Assembly (NCBI RefSeq): GCF_004000845.1
Contig: NZ_BIMA01000068.1
Location: 1-36,752 of the forward strand
Length of the DNA stretch: 36,752 nt
Reading direction: 5' to 3'
Source of the DNA: Paenibacillus koleovorans NBRC 103111
GTDB lineage: Bacteria; Bacillota; Bacilli; Paenibacillales; NBRC-103111
Position numbers and translations under genes: made by a program. This document shows, in pieces, positions 19,364-28,565 of this stretch. Each line of letters begins with the position of its first letter. Positions within the stretch are counted from its first letter, which is position 1. The notes below the pieces were generated by a model. The model was not told where the DNA came from. It saw nothing but the letters and a program-made list of their open reading frames with translations, and ran no database searches.

Positions 19364-19390
19364 AAAGCTGCGAAAGCGGAGGTGCTTCAG

Positions 19391-20374
19391 GTGATTGTGC
19401 TGTTTCAGAACACGATAAATGATACGACCGTCGGTACAGGCGCTCAAAGACGCGTAGCCGGCTGGCAATTCACCGCTTCTCAAACCGGGCATGCCACCAC
19501 GATCACGTTGAATTTCACGGCTGCCGGTCATCAAGTGAAGCTCGGCCTGTATGACAGACCGACAACGGCTCCAGGGAATCTGCTTGGCGGCGAGTCCAAT
19601 CTCGTGACGACCGTCGTGGGGACCAACGTGTTTACGCTGAGTGCGCCGGCGCCTTTGATCGCTGGGAATACTTACTTCTTATCCCCATGCGCGTCGACGT
19701 CCACCACCATATTCGGCGCCGATTCAAGCATTACGGTGCGCAGATACAACGGGCAAGTGCTAACGGCCATCACGGATCCGCTGCCGAATCCATATGGCAC
19801 GTCGACCTCGACAGCCGGTTCCAGGCTTCCTTATCTCTTGATCGAGGCCACCGATGTATCCATTGCCAGCGTCACTCCCTTAGTCTCGGGACAACTGTTC
19901 ACGATTACCTTTAATGACCCCACTTACATAGCGACATCGATGGGTTTCAGCGACGGGCTCGTCACCAATACCGTATCGCTCACGAACACGGGAACCCCAG
20001 GCGAATATACCGGTACGGCTCCGGCATGGGTGGATGAGCAAACCGGCCTCGCGTACGGCCCTGTCAACCTGCAAGCGACCGACGGGACGAAGCTTACGAC
20101 CGTTACCGCAAGTATATACTTGGCCGAGCTCGGAATTTCCATCCGGATCCTGACCTCCGCTGCGCCCAACAACTACGGGGCTATCGCCAACTCGCCTTTT
20201 AGCCCTGCGCTTAAAGCGAACACGCAATGCCGATATACTCCTGCGCAGGTGACCGTCTACGCGGACGGCACATTGGACGACGGCGGCACGAATTTCTTCG
20301 GCTCCACCGTGGTATGGGATCGCGATCCGGACACCGGCATAACCCGCCAGTGCAGGGTTGAGATTTCAACTTAG
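19391..20374 (+). CDS. hypothetical beta-sandwich protein, DUF4082-like N-terminal half
   Basis: A 327-residue protein. Residues about 1-150 resemble a DUF4082/choice-of-anchor-type beta-sandwich (VAGWQFTASQTGHATTITLNF, then LGLYDRPTTAPGNLL, then AGNTYFLSP). Residues about 155-245 look like an Ig-like domain (VTPLVSGQLFTITFNDP). The C-terminus is a further short beta-rich region ending CRVEIST. There is no signal peptide and no obvious anchor, unusual for a protein built from extracellular-type domains. The start is GTG 19391, because GGAGGT (19378-19383) lies 7 nt upstream; the GTG at 19382 overlaps that site. It ends 29 nt from the convergent SGNH esterase with no recognisable terminator between them. 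Confidence 0.72.
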   Translation: MIVLFQNTINDTTVGTGAQRRVAGWQFTASQTGHATTITLNFTAAGHQVKLGLYDRPTTAPGNLLGGESNLVTTVVGTNVFTLSAPAPLIAGNTYFLSPCASTSTTIFGADSSITVRRYNGQVLTAITDPLPNPYGTSTSTAGSRLPYLLIEATDVSIASVTPLVSGQLFTITFNDPTYIATSMGFSDGLVTNTVSLTNTGTPGEYTGTAPAWVDEQTGLAYGPVNLQATDGTKLTTVTASIYLAELGISIRILTSAAPNNYGAIANSPFSPALKANTQCRYTPAQVTVYADGTLDDGGTNFFGSTVVWDRDPDTGITRQCRVEIST

Positions 20375-20403
20375 TACGCCGTCGCATCCGCTTGCCTCGA
20401 GGG

Positions 20404-21393
20404 CTATACAGGAAGCCTGGCGAACTGCTCCAGCATACCCCGCGCCATGATCCGGTAGCCTTCAGCATTCGGATGCAGTCGATCCGGCATATAAGGCAGT
20501 CCGGCTTCACCCAGCACCTCAAGACCGTTCACATAGTGCAGGTTCCGGTCTCCGCAGGAACGGAGCGCTTCGACAGCCTCCACGAGCTCCGATCGCATCT
20601 GGACCAGGTTCAGACCGACGGCAAGCTCCTGCTGTTCACGGTCGGGCGAATAGATGGGCGAGATGACGGCAATCGGGATCGTCGGATGTTTCTCGCGAAT
20701 GATCGAAACCAGACCGATGACCGAGGCGCGGAAAGTACGGATGTTCAGGCTTTGCTGGCCCATTACGTTGATCCCGAGACAGAGCGAGATGAAGTCGGCT
20801 TCCTGATCGCGGATCAAGCGGGCGACCATCGGCTCCAGATGACAGTTGCCGTTATAGCCCAGACAGGTCAAATCCCAGCCTCGTTCCCGGGCGACCAGAG
20901 CCGGCCAAGTTTGCGCAGGACTGGCGGCCATGGAGCATTGGGTAATGGAGCTGCCGTACGTAACCCACTTGGGACGCGAGGAAGGAGCTGCCTCCGAGAA
21001 GGAGGCGCCCTCCTCGATCTCCAAGCGGTATACCAGAATCGGACTGCGCTGCGGCAAATAAATCTGGATCTCCTTGCCCCCCGCCGGCAAATCCGCGAAC
21101 ACGGCGGATTTGTCGCCGGCCGGCACGGTTACCGTCGCGATGAGCTTGTCGGCAATGACGCAATCCAGTACCAAAGGCTGCTCCGACGGGGCGAAATGCA
21201 CATGAACCGTCCGCGTGTCGCTGAGGAAGGCCAACCGGACTCCCGCGGCGGCTGCGGCATGTCCTCCCAATCCGTTAGGAGGAAACAGCGCAAGCTGTTC
21301 GTACGGAATTCTCCACGGCTTCATTCCCCCATCTTTACTTTCCACGGATACGGCGCCTTTGAAAAAAGCTTGTTCGATCGGAATTCTTCTCAT
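20404..21393 (-). CDS. SGNH/GDSL-family esterase with N-terminal beta domain
   Basis: A 329-residue protein. An N-terminal beta-rich domain (about residues 1-135) precedes an SGNH hydrolase domain. Blocks seen: YGSSIT with catalytic S149 (block I), LGYNGNC (block II Gly), LCLGINV with N209 (block III) and DRLHPN with D304 and H307 (block V). This arrangement is typical of carbohydrate acetyl esterases with an accessory jelly-roll domain. No signal peptide, so it probably removes acyl groups from imported oligosaccharides. It lies 33 nt after the alpha-mannosidase and is the last gene of the long minus-strand operon. The start is ATG 21393. Confidence 0.87.
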   Translation of the reverse strand: MRRIPIEQAFFKGAVSVESKDGGMKPWRIPYEQLALFPPNGLGGHAAAAAGVRLAFLSDTRTVHVHFAPSEQPLVLDCVIADKLIATVTVPAGDKSAVFADLPAGGKEIQIYLPQRSPILVYRLEIEEGASFSEAAPSSRPKWVTYGSSITQCSMAASPAQTWPALVARERGWDLTCLGYNGNCHLEPMVARLIRDQEADFISLCLGINVMGQQSLNIRTFRASVIGLVSIIREKHPTIPIAVISPIYSPDREQQELAVGLNLVQMRSELVEAVEALRSCGDRNLHYVNGLEVLGEAGLPYMPDRLHPNAEGYRIMARGMLEQFARLPV

Positions 21394-21426
21394 ATCTACT
21401 CCTCATCCTCTCTCATTAATCACAGC

Positions 21427-24400
21427 CTAACCCCGCCGCATTAGAAACGTCCTTAGCTCATAAGGTGCGATTGCGAACGAAAGCTCCTCTTCTTGCACGA
21501 CAGGGCCGGAAGGCCGCTCCATCAAGTCGCATGACTGCCAGGTGCAGCTCGGTAGAGCCGCCTTCAAGCAAACCATGCCCCTCCCCCCTGCGTATTCGTG
21601 CAGTCGGATGACAATGGCGTCGGAATCCTCGGCTAGTTTGACAGCGTCGACGAGAATGTGAGGATAACCGCCGATCTGCAGAAAAGAAAATACGGACTCC
21701 GCTGCAGCTCCAGTAGTCCATGTTAACGGGTTGTTCAGCGACCACGCCTCCCGTACCGTATCGCCCGATACCCAATCCTGCTCATGCGGGAGCAAGGCAT
21801 ACCGGAATTCGTGGAAGCCTTGGTCAGCGGTCGCATCCGGTACCAGAGCCGATTTGATCAGCGTCAACCGCAGGACGTCCTCGCGGATATCGTAGCCGTA
21901 CTTGCAATCGTTCAGCAGACTTACGCCATAGCCGTGCTCCGATAAGTCCGCCCATTGGTGACCGACCGACTCGAATCGGGCGTAATCCCAGCTCGTATTC
22001 CAGTGGGTGGGCCGCTTCAAATTGCCGAACTGGATGTCGTAGGTCGCTTCCGTAGAGCGGACAGCTACCGGGAACGCAGCCTTTAGCAGCTGTCGCTGCT
22101 CGTGCCAATCGACCCGCGTATCGAGATCAATTCGGCGGCTATCCCGGTACAAGATCAAGTCCTGATCGATCGTCGAATCCATATACCGCCACGAAAAATG
22201 CAAAACGATACGCAGCGGGCCGAGCTCGACAAGCTCAACCTTCAGCATATCCGTCACTTCCCGTTGTTTTTCCTGATAAAAAAGATCGATATCCCACGCC
22301 TCATGACGGCCCTTCGGCTTATCCTCGAACACCTGAAGCACGTTGCCTCGCGCACCTGCAGCCAACACGTCGCGGCCCGCGATCCGGTCGTATACCCGTG
22401 TCCATTGACCGGCTTCGTTCCACAACAGCTCATAATAAGGCGTCCGGATGTACCGGCGGTCCTGATCGTACTGGAAGGGGATCTCATTTGAGTCAGTCGT
22501 ACTAATATCCGTCGGACTGAAATACAAGCTGAGGTATCCCAGTGACGGTGCACCGGGAATCGCGATGATCCAACCGCCGTCTCGCGCCTGCTGCGACTCG
22601 AGCGCTTTGCCCGCGCCGTCCCTCCATAATCCCTCAGCGGTCGCTATCGGAATCCCGTCCACGGCCGAGAGATGAAGAAGATCCTGCCGATTCCACCCAG
22701 CATTGTTAAACACGGTGATCGCGTGCGTCTGCAAAGCAGGACTGTCCTCGACTAGCGCCCCCGCCGCTGCTTTCCAAGCTCCTTCCACCAGGGCCGCCGC
22801 CTCCGAGTATTCCTCGCGGCTGTCCGCGTATACCTCCCGGATCGACGAACCGGGAATGATATCGTGGAACTGGTTGCGCAGCACGATCGTCCAGCTCGTC
22901 TCAAGCTCCTCGCGCCGGTACAGCGTTACGTCCTCACGCCTCAGCGACGCCAGCACGCCGAGAAGCTCGGCTTCCCGCAGCCTCAGCTCCAGCTTCCGAT
23001 TGATCCGCTTGGTATATGCTTGGCTCGTATAGGTGCCGCGATGCGTTTCCAGGTACAGCTCCCCGTCCCACTTATGAACATACCGGTCCGTTTCCTGCAA
23101 TCGCCTCAGCAGCCGGTCGAAATAATCGTCCACCCGCCCGCTTGTAACTCGAGGAAGACCGGGCATATCCGCGAGCCTGCGCCGCATTTCCAGCATTTCA
23201 CGGTTGACGCCCCCGCCTCCGTCGCCATACCCGTATGGATACAGCAGCTCGGCGTTCCAGGCCTTATCCTTATAACCGTTCCAGATGTCATGGACGGTGC
23301 CGGGAGTCACGCGGGGATTGGGCGTCTCGATCAAATGCGTCATGATCTCCGTGCCGTCGATTCCCCGCCACATAAACGTGTCGTGCGGCATGCGATTGGT
23401 TTGATTCCAGCTCATTTTCGTCGTCATAAACGTCTCGATACCGGACTTCTTCAAGATTTGCGGGAGCGCCCAGCTATAGCCGAAGACGTCGGGCAGCCAC
23501 AAGTACCGGCATTCCACCCCGAACTCCTCGCGGAAAAACCGGGTGCCGTACAGAAGCTGGCGAACCAGCGATTCCCCGCTCGGCAGGATGCAATCCGCCT
23601 CCACCCACATCGCGCCACCGGCTTCCCAGCGGCCTTCGCGGATCCGTTCTTGGATTTGAGCGTAAATCTCGGGATAATCCTCCTTGAGATACGCATACAG
23701 CTGAGGCGTCGTCTGCAGGAAAACGTAATCCGCATCAAGCTCCATCAGCCGCAGCACCGTCGAGAACGACCGCGCGGCTTTCTCCCGGGCATGGCGAAGC
23801 CGCCACAACCAAGCGATGTCGATGTGCGTATGCCCAATCCCCTGAACCGTAACCGGGTGATGGTTGGGCAGCCGCTCCAGCTCGATCCGCAGCATATCGC
23901 GGGCGGCGATCACGGATGTATAGAAGCCGTCCGAGCCCGGACGGCTCCAGTCGAGCAGCAGGAACGTACGGTCCAGCGCGCTTAGCAACAGATGCCGTTC
24001 CGGCGTATTCTCCCCAAGCTGCTTGACGGTCTCAAGCGTGACCCTGGCGGTATAGTACAGATCGTCCGTCGACTCATCCAGCCAGGTCAGCTCCGCGCGC
24101 GCAAGCTGATGCTCCATGATGCGCCCGGGGGTATACCCGCCGAGTCCCGACCATAGCCTCAGCCGCATGGAGAGCGTTGTACCCGCAGCCTGTTCCGGCA
24201 AGAACACCTCGTCGTGATTTTGATCCACGCCCTGATAAGGCTTGCCGTTCAGGAACAGCAGCGATTCGAAGCCGCTGTTGTTGCCTCCGCCCGTTGAGCC
24301 CAGATCGAAGCGGGCCAGCACTTTGCGGCCCGCCCACTCTGGAGGGACGAGCACATCAGCGGCCAGCCAGTAGTATACGTCCCGGCCTTGCCAACGGTCC

Positions 24401-24564
24401 CCGATAGCAATCTCGTTCCAATCTCCGTCCTCGCTAGGGTAAGCGCCGACCTCGCCGCTCTCGTCCAGCTTCCATCTCAGCTTCGGCAGATGAGACGGCT
24501 CCCGATAGCGGAATTCCGCAAGCTCCCGGATGCGGGCATCCAGCTTTTCGACGGTCCACAGCAT
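21427..24564 (-). CDS. GH38 alpha-mannosidase
   Basis: A 1045-residue cytosolic glycoside hydrolase of family 38, at the usual length for bacterial members (about 1000-1050). The zinc-binding HTHID motif (H247, D249) is followed by AWLWRLRHAREK. MWVEAD lies at 319-324, and WLPDVFGYSWALPQI contains the nucleophile D359. A helical middle domain follows, then a beta-rich C-terminal half. GH38 enzymes release alpha-linked mannose with retention of configuration. The start is ATG 24564, with an AAAGGGGA ribosome binding site 7 nt upstream; the frame stays open to 24720, but that part has no start signal and overlaps the neighbouring isomerase gene. Its context among deacylases suggests it needs deacetylated mannosides. 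Confidence 0.94.
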   Translation of the reverse strand: MLWTVEKLDARIRELAEFRYREPSHLPKLRWKLDESGEVGAYPSEDGDWNEIAIGDRWQGRDVYYWLAADVLVPPEWAGRKVLARFDLGSTGGGNNSGFESLLFLNGKPYQGVDQNHDEVFLPEQAAGTTLSMRLRLWSGLGGYTPGRIMEHQLARAELTWLDESTDDLYYTARVTLETVKQLGENTPERHLLLSALDRTFLLLDWSRPGSDGFYTSVIAARDMLRIELERLPNHHPVTVQGIGHTHIDIAWLWRLRHAREKAARSFSTVLRLMELDADYVFLQTTPQLYAYLKEDYPEIYAQIQERIREGRWEAGGAMWVEADCILPSGESLVRQLLYGTRFFREEFGVECRYLWLPDVFGYSWALPQILKKSGIETFMTTKMSWNQTNRMPHDTFMWRGIDGTEIMTHLIETPNPRVTPGTVHDIWNGYKDKAWNAELLYPYGYGDGGGGVNREMLEMRRRLADMPGLPRVTSGRVDDYFDRLLRRLQETDRYVHKWDGELYLETHRGTYTSQAYTKRINRKLELRLREAELLGVLASLRREDVTLYRREELETSWTIVLRNQFHDIIPGSSIREVYADSREEYSEAAALVEGAWKAAAGALVEDSPALQTHAITVFNNAGWNRQDLLHLSAVDGIPIATAEGLWRDGAGKALESQQARDGGWIIAIPGAPSLGYLSLYFSPTDISTTDSNEIPFQYDQDRRYIRTPYYELLWNEAGQWTRVYDRIAGRDVLAAGARGNVLQVFEDKPKGRHEAWDIDLFYQEKQREVTDMLKVELVELGPLRIVLHFSWRYMDSTIDQDLILYRDSRRIDLDTRVDWHEQRQLLKAAFPVAVRSTEATYDIQFGNLKRPTHWNTSWDYARFESVGHQWADLSEHGYGVSLLNDCKYGYDIREDVLRLTLIKSALVPDATADQGFHEFRYALLPHEQDWVSGDTVREAWSLNNPLTWTTGAAAESVFSFLQIGGYPHILVDAVKLAEDSDAIVIRLHEYAGGRGMVCLKAALPSCTWQSCDLMERPSGPVVQEEELSFAIAPYELRTFLMRRG

Positions 24565-24601
24565 GTACAAGTCCCCTTTCCTACTCCTCATACCGCAAGC
24601 C

Positions 24602-25465
24602 TTATACGGATTCCCATAGTCTTCTTGCATTCTCCAGGCCATACGCCGTGCCCATAAAGATGTCCTCAGCGCCTTCGAATTCGATGGAAATCCAGCCGTC
24701 GTAACCGCTATGCTTAACAAGCCGCAGCACCTCGATCATATCGATATCGCCGTTGCCGACGATCGCGCCGCGCAAATAATCGCCGGTCCGCGTCTGGAAC
24801 CACCCTTTTCCCGGCAAACGTCCGGCCGAACGCCAATAAAAATCTTTCAGATGGATCATCGAGGCTTGCGCCAAGCAGCGCCTGACGGCGGGAACGGATG
24901 ATTCGTCCGCGCACATGAAGTTGCCGACATCCATCGTCAATCGGAAGTTCGGCCGATCGACCTCATGGATCAGCCGAAGCGCCCGCTCGCTCGACTGCAG
25001 ATGGAAGCCGTGATTCTCGACACTCGTCGTAATCCCATAGGGGGCCGCATAATCGGCGATCGTCCGGCAAGCGTCTGCGATCGCCTCCAAATCCCGCTCG
25101 AAATAGGCGGGCGTCGTCTCCTCCCTTGGCCGCCAGGCCGCGTCGTGGCGCATGCGAGTCGTACCTAGCCGGCGCGCGACATCGACCTCTCGCAGCGCTT
25201 GCTCGATCGCCGCCTCCCGGCTCCCGTCGCTAGCCTCGAGAAATTGTCCGCCTACCGCATAATTGGATATAGGCAGCCCTTTCCCCAAAGCATACTCCCG
25301 TATCCGCTCCGGCATCTCCGGGAGCTCCATATCGATGTAATTGCCCGGCGCGATCTCGACATGGGAGGCACCCTGCTCCGCGATCCAGTCGATCGCGCCG
25401 AACACGTCCAGCTTCCCTTCGCGGATCGCCCGGGCCAGGCTGTACGTGGTCACCCCGAACTTCAT
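24602..25465 (-). CDS. sugar phosphate isomerase/epimerase-family TIM barrel protein
   Basis: A 287-residue AP_endonuc_2/xylose-isomerase-like TIM barrel, with metal-site segments in the expected order: SVENHG (Glu), MDVGNFM (Asp), IHLKDFYW (His/Asp) and SIEFEG (Glu). Members epimerise or isomerise sugars; some act as lyases or hydrolases on 3-keto sugars. It lies between the GNAT gene (18 nt upstream) and the GH38 gene (37 nt downstream) in a tight operon. GGGAGATGACG lies upstream of ATG 25465. Substrate unknown. Confidence 0.88.
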   Translation of the reverse strand: MKFGVTTYSLARAIREGKLDVFGAIDWIAEQGASHVEIAPGNYIDMELPEMPERIREYALGKGLPISNYAVGGQFLEASDGSREAAIEQALREVDVARRLGTTRMRHDAAWRPREETTPAYFERDLEAIADACRTIADYAAPYGITTSVENHGFHLQSSERALRLIHEVDRPNFRLTMDVGNFMCADESSVPAVRRCLAQASMIHLKDFYWRSAGRLPGKGWFQTRTGDYLRGAIVGNGDIDMIEVLRLVKHSGYDGWISIEFEGAEDIFMGTAYGLENARRLWESV

Positions 25466-25483
25466 ACGAACGTCATCTCCCGT

Positions 25484-26638
25484 TTATACATAATTCAATC
25501 CGCCCGGCATCGGAAGCGGCACCGGACAGCGTCGACGGCGCTCGTTCAATGCGGTCAGCACGAGATCGAGCTCTGCGTCTTCCGGGGCGAACAGCCACTC
25601 AATCCATTGCTGGGAGCTGAGGGTAAACCGATCGGCTCCTACCCGCACATCGACGCTCCAGTCCGCGTACTCGCCATCCGGTATGAGCGGCTCGAAGCCC
25701 TCATCCCGCATATACGGGGCGAGCTCTATAGCGACGCGCTGGGCGTCGAGTATCCGCAGCGTGCCCGACATCCGGACGTGCTCGACCGTACAGCCCGTCT
25801 CTGCCAATCTCCACGCCAGCTCCGTCTCCTGCCATGGGAGACGCACCGTGCAAGCATCAGCCCCGTGCCGATCAAGCGCATAGGCGATCAATGCGGCCGC
25901 GCCGGCGCTCTCCCCCGCCCAATCGACCAGCGCCAGCGGAGAGCCTTGCGAGCCGGTCTGCTGCCCGCTGCGGGGCACGGCGAACACCGCATATGCCGCT
26001 ATTTGGCCGCCGCTCTCGGCGATATAGACTTGATTGCGCATCTTCTTGCAGCTCGCCTGCGCTTCGGAAGCGATCAAATCCGCTAAATCCCAGAGGCTGC
26101 GCTCGAAGCCTACGGGCATCCTCCGATCCAGCTCGTGCAGGCGGAACCAGTCGGACGAATCGGCGACGCGAATCGATAAGGCAGGAAGGCCATCGGTTGC
26201 CGTCCGCAACCGTTCCGCGTGCTCCGCTTCGACCTTGACCGTCTGGGAGCCGCCGAAGCGCAAACAGCGATGCCGCTCGTAGAGCCCTCGGGCGCCGGAG
26301 ACTAACAGCACCGAACCTCCCGAGCGCTTCGCGTGCGAGATCGCCGCTTCCATCGTCGCGTTGGCATAACCCCGGCCTTGGAAATCCGGGTGCGTACACA
26401 CTTGCCCCAGCATGAAGGCAGAGAGCGAAGCGGCGCCGATCCGGATCCGGACAGGCACGAGGCCGATAAAAGCGACCAGCTTGCCCTCTTCGAAGGCGCC
26501 GAACGACTGGCCGAGCTCCATCGAGAACGACCGGGCGAACGCCACCTCCATCGTCCGCTCGTCCGGCTCGCGGAACACTTCGTTGACGAGCCGAATCGCT
26601 TCGTCGCGTTCGGCGGACCCTATTTGACGTACGTCCAT
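25484..26638 (-). CDS. GNAT-family N-acetyltransferase (Eis-like length)
   Basis: A 384-residue protein. The N-terminal GNAT domain has the acetyl-CoA-binding segment QVCTHPDFQGRGYANATM (about residues 79-96). It is followed by a second, weaker acetyltransferase-like half and a C-terminal domain (SLSSQQWIEWLFAP), resembling the three-domain plan of Eis-like acetyltransferases. It transfers an acetyl group to an amine; the target is unknown and could be a sugar amine, given the neighbours. GGAGGTAAGG precedes ATG 26638, only 6 nt from the stop of the oxidoreductase gene, so the ribosome binding site overlaps that stop region. Membership of the sugar operon by position is clear; its functional link is inferred. 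Confidence 0.85.
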   Translation of the reverse strand: MDVRQIGSAERDEAIRLVNEVFREPDERTMEVAFARSFSMELGQSFGAFEEGKLVAFIGLVPVRIRIGAASLSAFMLGQVCTHPDFQGRGYANATMEAAISHAKRSGGSVLLVSGARGLYERHRCLRFGGSQTVKVEAEHAERLRTATDGLPALSIRVADSSDWFRLHELDRRMPVGFERSLWDLADLIASEAQASCKKMRNQVYIAESGGQIAAYAVFAVPRSGQQTGSQGSPLALVDWAGESAGAAALIAYALDRHGADACTVRLPWQETELAWRLAETGCTVEHVRMSGTLRILDAQRVAIELAPYMRDEGFEPLIPDGEYADWSVDVRVGADRFTLSSQQWIEWLFAPEDAELDLVLTALNERRRRCPVPLPMPGGLNYV

Positions 26639-26644
26639 ATCGCC

Positions 26645-27643
26645 TTACCTCCTTAGCTCCGGCGAGCCAAGACGGGAACCCGCGATCGACACGGGTTGTC
26701 CGCTGACTGCGGATTCGTGTGCCGCTAGCGTCACCTCGGCTGTCTCCAAGGCATCGTCGTACGTGGAGCGGATCCCGCTCCAATCGCCGGAGCGCACCGC
26801 CTGAACGAAGGCATCGTCCTGCACTTGGAAGTAGCTGGCTGTCTCGCTCTGGAACGTCTGCGTCTCCGTGCCTTCCAGTATCGTCAGCGTACGGCCGGAG
26901 AGTGTCAGCCTGTAATCCCGGCCGATGATCTCCACGCCGGACCGCCAGTCCGGCTGGATGCAAGTCGTGTCGATGCATCCGATGGCGCCGGAGGCGTATC
27001 CGACGCTTACGGTCGTGACGGAGGCGATCGTCGCCCCGGGTTTGTCCTCCAGCTGCCCGAACCCCATTCGGGCATAGACGGACTCGATGTCGCCGGCCAA
27101 ATAACGCGTCATGTCGACCGTATGCGTGGCTTGCTCCACGAGCTGACCGCCGGACAGCGACAGCTCCCGCCACCAAGGCGTCTCCGCGAAGCCGCACATG
27201 TATTGCGCCCGGACCATCGCGATCGATTTCCCGCGCAAATATTCCTTCGCTTGCTGCGCCAAATCCAGATAGCGCAGGCAATAGCCCGCCGCTGCCAGGA
27301 TGCCGGCTTCGCGGATGACAGAAGCTTTGGCGCGGATCGCCGACATATCCAGGCCGAGCGGTTTCTCTACGAACAGATGGACGCCGCGCCGAGCGGCCTT
27401 CTCCTCCAGATCGCTATGGGCGAACGGCGGCACGCACAGGAATAACGCGTCCGGCTTCTCCTGCTCCAGCATCCGGTCGACGTCCGAATAAGCGACCATG
27501 CCGTACTGCCCGGCAGCCGCTTCGGCGCGGTCCAATCTGACGTCGCAGGCTGCGACAAGCTCCGCGTCCGGGTTGGCGTGTAATGCTTTCAGATGCGTCT
27601 GGGCAATCCCCCCAACACCGACAAAAGCGATGCGAACACTCAT
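26645..27643 (-). CDS. Gfo/Idh/MocA-family oxidoreductase
   Basis: A 332-residue NAD(P)-dependent oxidoreductase. The dinucleotide motif FVGVGGIAQTH lies near residues 7-17, FVEKPLGLDM contains the EKP motif (93-95), and GGQLVEQATHTVDMTRYLAG is the substrate-domain His/Asp segment. The start is ATG 27643 with GGGGAGG upstream. It is placed between two isomerase/epimerase genes in the transporter operon, which suggests an oxidation-isomerisation route for the imported sugar. It lacks the Cys cluster found in the other Gfo/Idh protein of the window, so the two are probably not redundant. Confidence 0.9.
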   Translation of the reverse strand: MSVRIAFVGVGGIAQTHLKALHANPDAELVAACDVRLDRAEAAAGQYGMVAYSDVDRMLEQEKPDALFLCVPPFAHSDLEEKAARRGVHLFVEKPLGLDMSAIRAKASVIREAGILAAAGYCLRYLDLAQQAKEYLRGKSIAMVRAQYMCGFAETPWWRELSLSGGQLVEQATHTVDMTRYLAGDIESVYARMGFGQLEDKPGATIASVTTVSVGYASGAIGCIDTTCIQPDWRSGVEIIGRDYRLTLSGRTLTILEGTETQTFQSETASYFQVQDDAFVQAVRSGDWSGIRSTYDDALETAEVTLAAHESAVSGQPVSIAGSRLGSPELRR

Positions 27644-27684
27644 TTCGGTCTTCCTCCCCTTCGATTATCATCGCAGCACCTTCT

Positions 27685-28518
27685 CTAGCGAGGCTCGTCC
27701 TCGATCAGCACGTCCAGATGACGCGACGTATCGTAGACCGCCTGAACCGGGTAAGCCTGGTAGGCGCCGATCTCAGCGGTCAGCGTATCGGCGTAACCGA
27801 TTTCCCGAAGCGCCCGCATGACCGCCTTCCAGGGCACGTCGCCGGACAGCAGCGGGACGAAGCCGCTGCCGTTGCCGACGGCGCGGCGGAAATCCTTCAC
27901 GTGCACCTTCCGGATGCGATTCCCCAGGATGCGAATCCACTGATCGGGATGTCCATACGGCATCACATTGCCTACATCGAAATAAACGCCGAGCCAAGGA
28001 GAATCGAATGCATCGATAAATCGCGCCATCTCCGTCGGCGATAGCAGAAACTTGTTCCACACGTTCTCCAGCGCGATCGTAACCGCATGCCGCTCGGCGA
28101 TCGGCAGCAGCCGCTCCAGCTGCGCCTCGCTGCGCTCCTCCAGCGAATCGTACGAGGTCGACTCGTCCAGGCAATAGCCGGGTACCGTCAGAATCGTATC
28201 CGCCCCAAGCTCGCTCGCCGTTTCCAGTTGCTTGACCACGATGGCGTATCCCCGCTCGCGGACCTCCGGCTGTACCGCCGACAAGGAGTTGTCCCACATC
28301 AGGCCGCAGGAAAGGCTGCGGAGCTTCAAGCCGTACGTATCGGCTAGCCGCCGGATCTCCCTCAGCTCGACTGCCGTCGACGCCAGATTGGGGCCGATCG
28401 CCCCTTCAGCGCCGAGATTCAGCTCGATCGCGTCGTATCCCGCTTTTTGGGCGTGCTCGAACACATCCTCCAACGGCATCGCCTTTGGGAATGACCAATG
28501 ATTGATAGATTTTAACAA
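27685..28518 (-). CDS. sugar phosphate isomerase/epimerase-family protein (hexulose-6-phosphate isomerase-like)
   Basis: A 277-residue TIM barrel opening with KSINHWSFPKAM, the typical start of this subfamily, then AIELNLG. Metal-site segments IALENVWNKF, VYFDVGNVM, KVHVKDF and LTAEIG are in order. The start is TTG 28518, 5 nt after a GGAAGGAG(AT) ribosome binding site at about 28524-28531; the open frame continues far upstream only by chance. It follows the second permease by 47 nt and precedes the oxidoreductase by 41 nt. By family it interconverts or cleaves keto-sugars or sugar phosphates; substrate unknown. Confidence 0.86.
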   Translation of the reverse strand: MLKSINHWSFPKAMPLEDVFEHAQKAGYDAIELNLGAEGAIGPNLASTAVELREIRRLADTYGLKLRSLSCGLMWDNSLSAVQPEVRERGYAIVVKQLETASELGADTILTVPGYCLDESTSYDSLEERSEAQLERLLPIAERHAVTIALENVWNKFLLSPTEMARFIDAFDSPWLGVYFDVGNVMPYGHPDQWIRILGNRIRKVHVKDFRRAVGNGSGFVPLLSGDVPWKAVMRALREIGYADTLTAEIGAYQAYPVQAVYDTSRHLDVLIEDEPR

Positions 28519-28565
28519 GCAGCAATCTCCTTCCGTCAACCGACAGGCGCTTGCAACCAAGCCAT

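Noticed and set aside
18200-20374. Prophage remnant
   Set aside because: No integrase, terminase, portal, holin or tail gene is nearby, and both proteins only share general beta-rich composition with tail fibres.
25872-27281. Minus-strand frame of about 469 codons overlapping the GNAT and oxidoreductase genes
   Set aside because: An alternate frame of two well-supported genes, with an Arg/Gly/Ala-rich translation.
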